Below, piece after piece: positions 5,518-5,705 of a stretch of 5,705 bases of DNA. Within the stretch, counting starts at the first letter, position 1, and each line of letters begins with the position of its first letter. The position numbers and the translations under genes were made by a program. The notes beneath the pieces were generated by a model. It was not told where the DNA came from and ran no database searches. It worked only from the letters and a program-made list of their open reading frames with translations. The stretch is from JAMIFN01 sp964608575 (GTDB lineage: Bacteria; Pseudomonadota; Gammaproteobacteria; Burkholderiales; Burkholderiaceae_C): contig CAZSPW010000108.1 in assembly GCA_964608575.1 (NCBI GenBank), forward strand, positions 1-5,705, in the 5' to 3' direction.

Positions 5518-5571
5518 AGCGTTTTTGCGGTTTTAGGCCGCCAAATCTGCCTGGGCAGCTATGTTTTTTGC
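5511..5571 (+). repeat. Dispersed palindromic repeat, copy 3 (diverged)
   Basis: The segment 5530-5562 matches the core of copies 1 and 2 but with small changes: AAATC for AATAC, CTGGGCAG for CTGAGCAG, and one base lost near the end. These changes break the TGAGC-A-GCTCA dyad but keep the CTGC/GCAG stem. The AT-rich left flank reaches into the ung stop codon (5515-5517). The element also contains the stop codon of the convergent gene at 5559-5561. Confidence 0.75.
5547..5569 (+). terminator. Weak hairpin plus T run after ung
   Basis: CTGC (5547-5550) pairs with GCAG (5555-5558) around CTGG, and a T6 run follows at 5564-5569. The stem is only four pairs, so termination would be modest. It is built entirely from the repeat copy and lies between convergent genes, where a terminator is expected. 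Confidence 0.35.
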
Positions 5572-5705
5572 TGCAACTGCACCCAGCGTAGGATGTGCTC
5601 GCTCAGATCGTCTTGCGTCAGCAAGTCTTGCCGCAGTTGGTCAAAGGCGCTGCCCGCCTGCACTAACGCAGACCAATCTGGGGCATCGCTGCCCAGACCA
5701 TTCCA
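5559..5705 (-). CDS. C-terminal 48 residues of an unidentified leftward gene
   Basis: On the minus strand an open frame enters from the right edge (TGG at 5705-5703) and ends with TAG at 5561-5559, giving 48 residues. It reads WNGLGSDAPDWSALVQ at the visible start and LSEHILRWVQLQQKT at the end. It is hydrophilic and probably helical, with Gln and Asp/Glu rich stretches, and has no membrane segment. Codon use looks like that of its neighbours (GC-rich third positions), and a convergent gene after ung makes sense of the T-run element between them. I do not recognise the family from this fragment. A chance open frame of 49 codons is possible, so confidence is moderate. Confidence 0.55.
   Translation of the reverse strand, partial: WNGLGSDAPDWSALVQAGSAFDQLRQDLLTQDDLSEHILRWVQLQQKT

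Noticed and set aside
977..5571. The three repeat copies as a CRISPR array
   Set aside because: Copies are 1.4-3.1 kb apart, in different orientations, and separated by genes rather than short spacers.

Overview
The window is about 5.7 kb of ordinary chromosomal DNA, probably from a betaproteobacterium of the order Burkholderiales and most likely near the Comamonadaceae. Three things suggest this. The metC, thrB and ung products look like Burkholderiales versions. The thrB gene is of the aminoglycoside-phosphotransferase-like (type II) kind. The gene order (small DUF2782-like exported protein, thrB, BPSS1780-type membrane protein, ung) is one I associate with that group. No genus is assigned. 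There is no sign of phage, insertion sequence, CRISPR or rRNA/tRNA genes.

Left part (1-961): a leftward gene for a DxD-type glycosyltransferase runs off the left edge. It is divergent from a rightward gene for a HinT-type HIT nucleotide hydrolase, and the gap between them holds candidate back-to-back -10 elements.

Middle part (962-2582): metC (cystathionine beta-lyase) stands alone. Its 172-nt upstream gap contains a copy of a dispersed repeat, then a leader with two overlapping, mutually exclusive hairpins and a possible 24-codon upstream ORF that runs into the metC start. No Shine-Dalgarno sequence is visible at metC itself. Downstream lies a second, inverted copy of the repeat, so metC sits between two identical 34-bp inverted segments.

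Right part (2583-5517): a tightly packed rightward operon. A -10-like box and a good ribosome binding site precede a small exported protein. Homoserine kinase (thrB) follows after 18 nt, then a six-helix BPSS1780-type membrane protein (4-nt ATGA overlap) and uracil-DNA glycosylase (ung, 1-nt TGATG overlap). MetC (cystathionine to homocysteine) and ThrB (homoserine to phosphohomoserine) lie on the two branches that use homoserine, toward methionine and threonine. Ung is a DNA repair enzyme with no metabolic link; its position suggests shared expression only.

Right edge: a third, diverged copy of the repeat follows ung directly. It supplies the stop codon of a convergent leftward gene, of which only the last 48 residues are in the window.

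The most unusual material is non-coding: the repeat family placed behind stop codons, and the switch-like leader of metC. No clearly new protein system is present.
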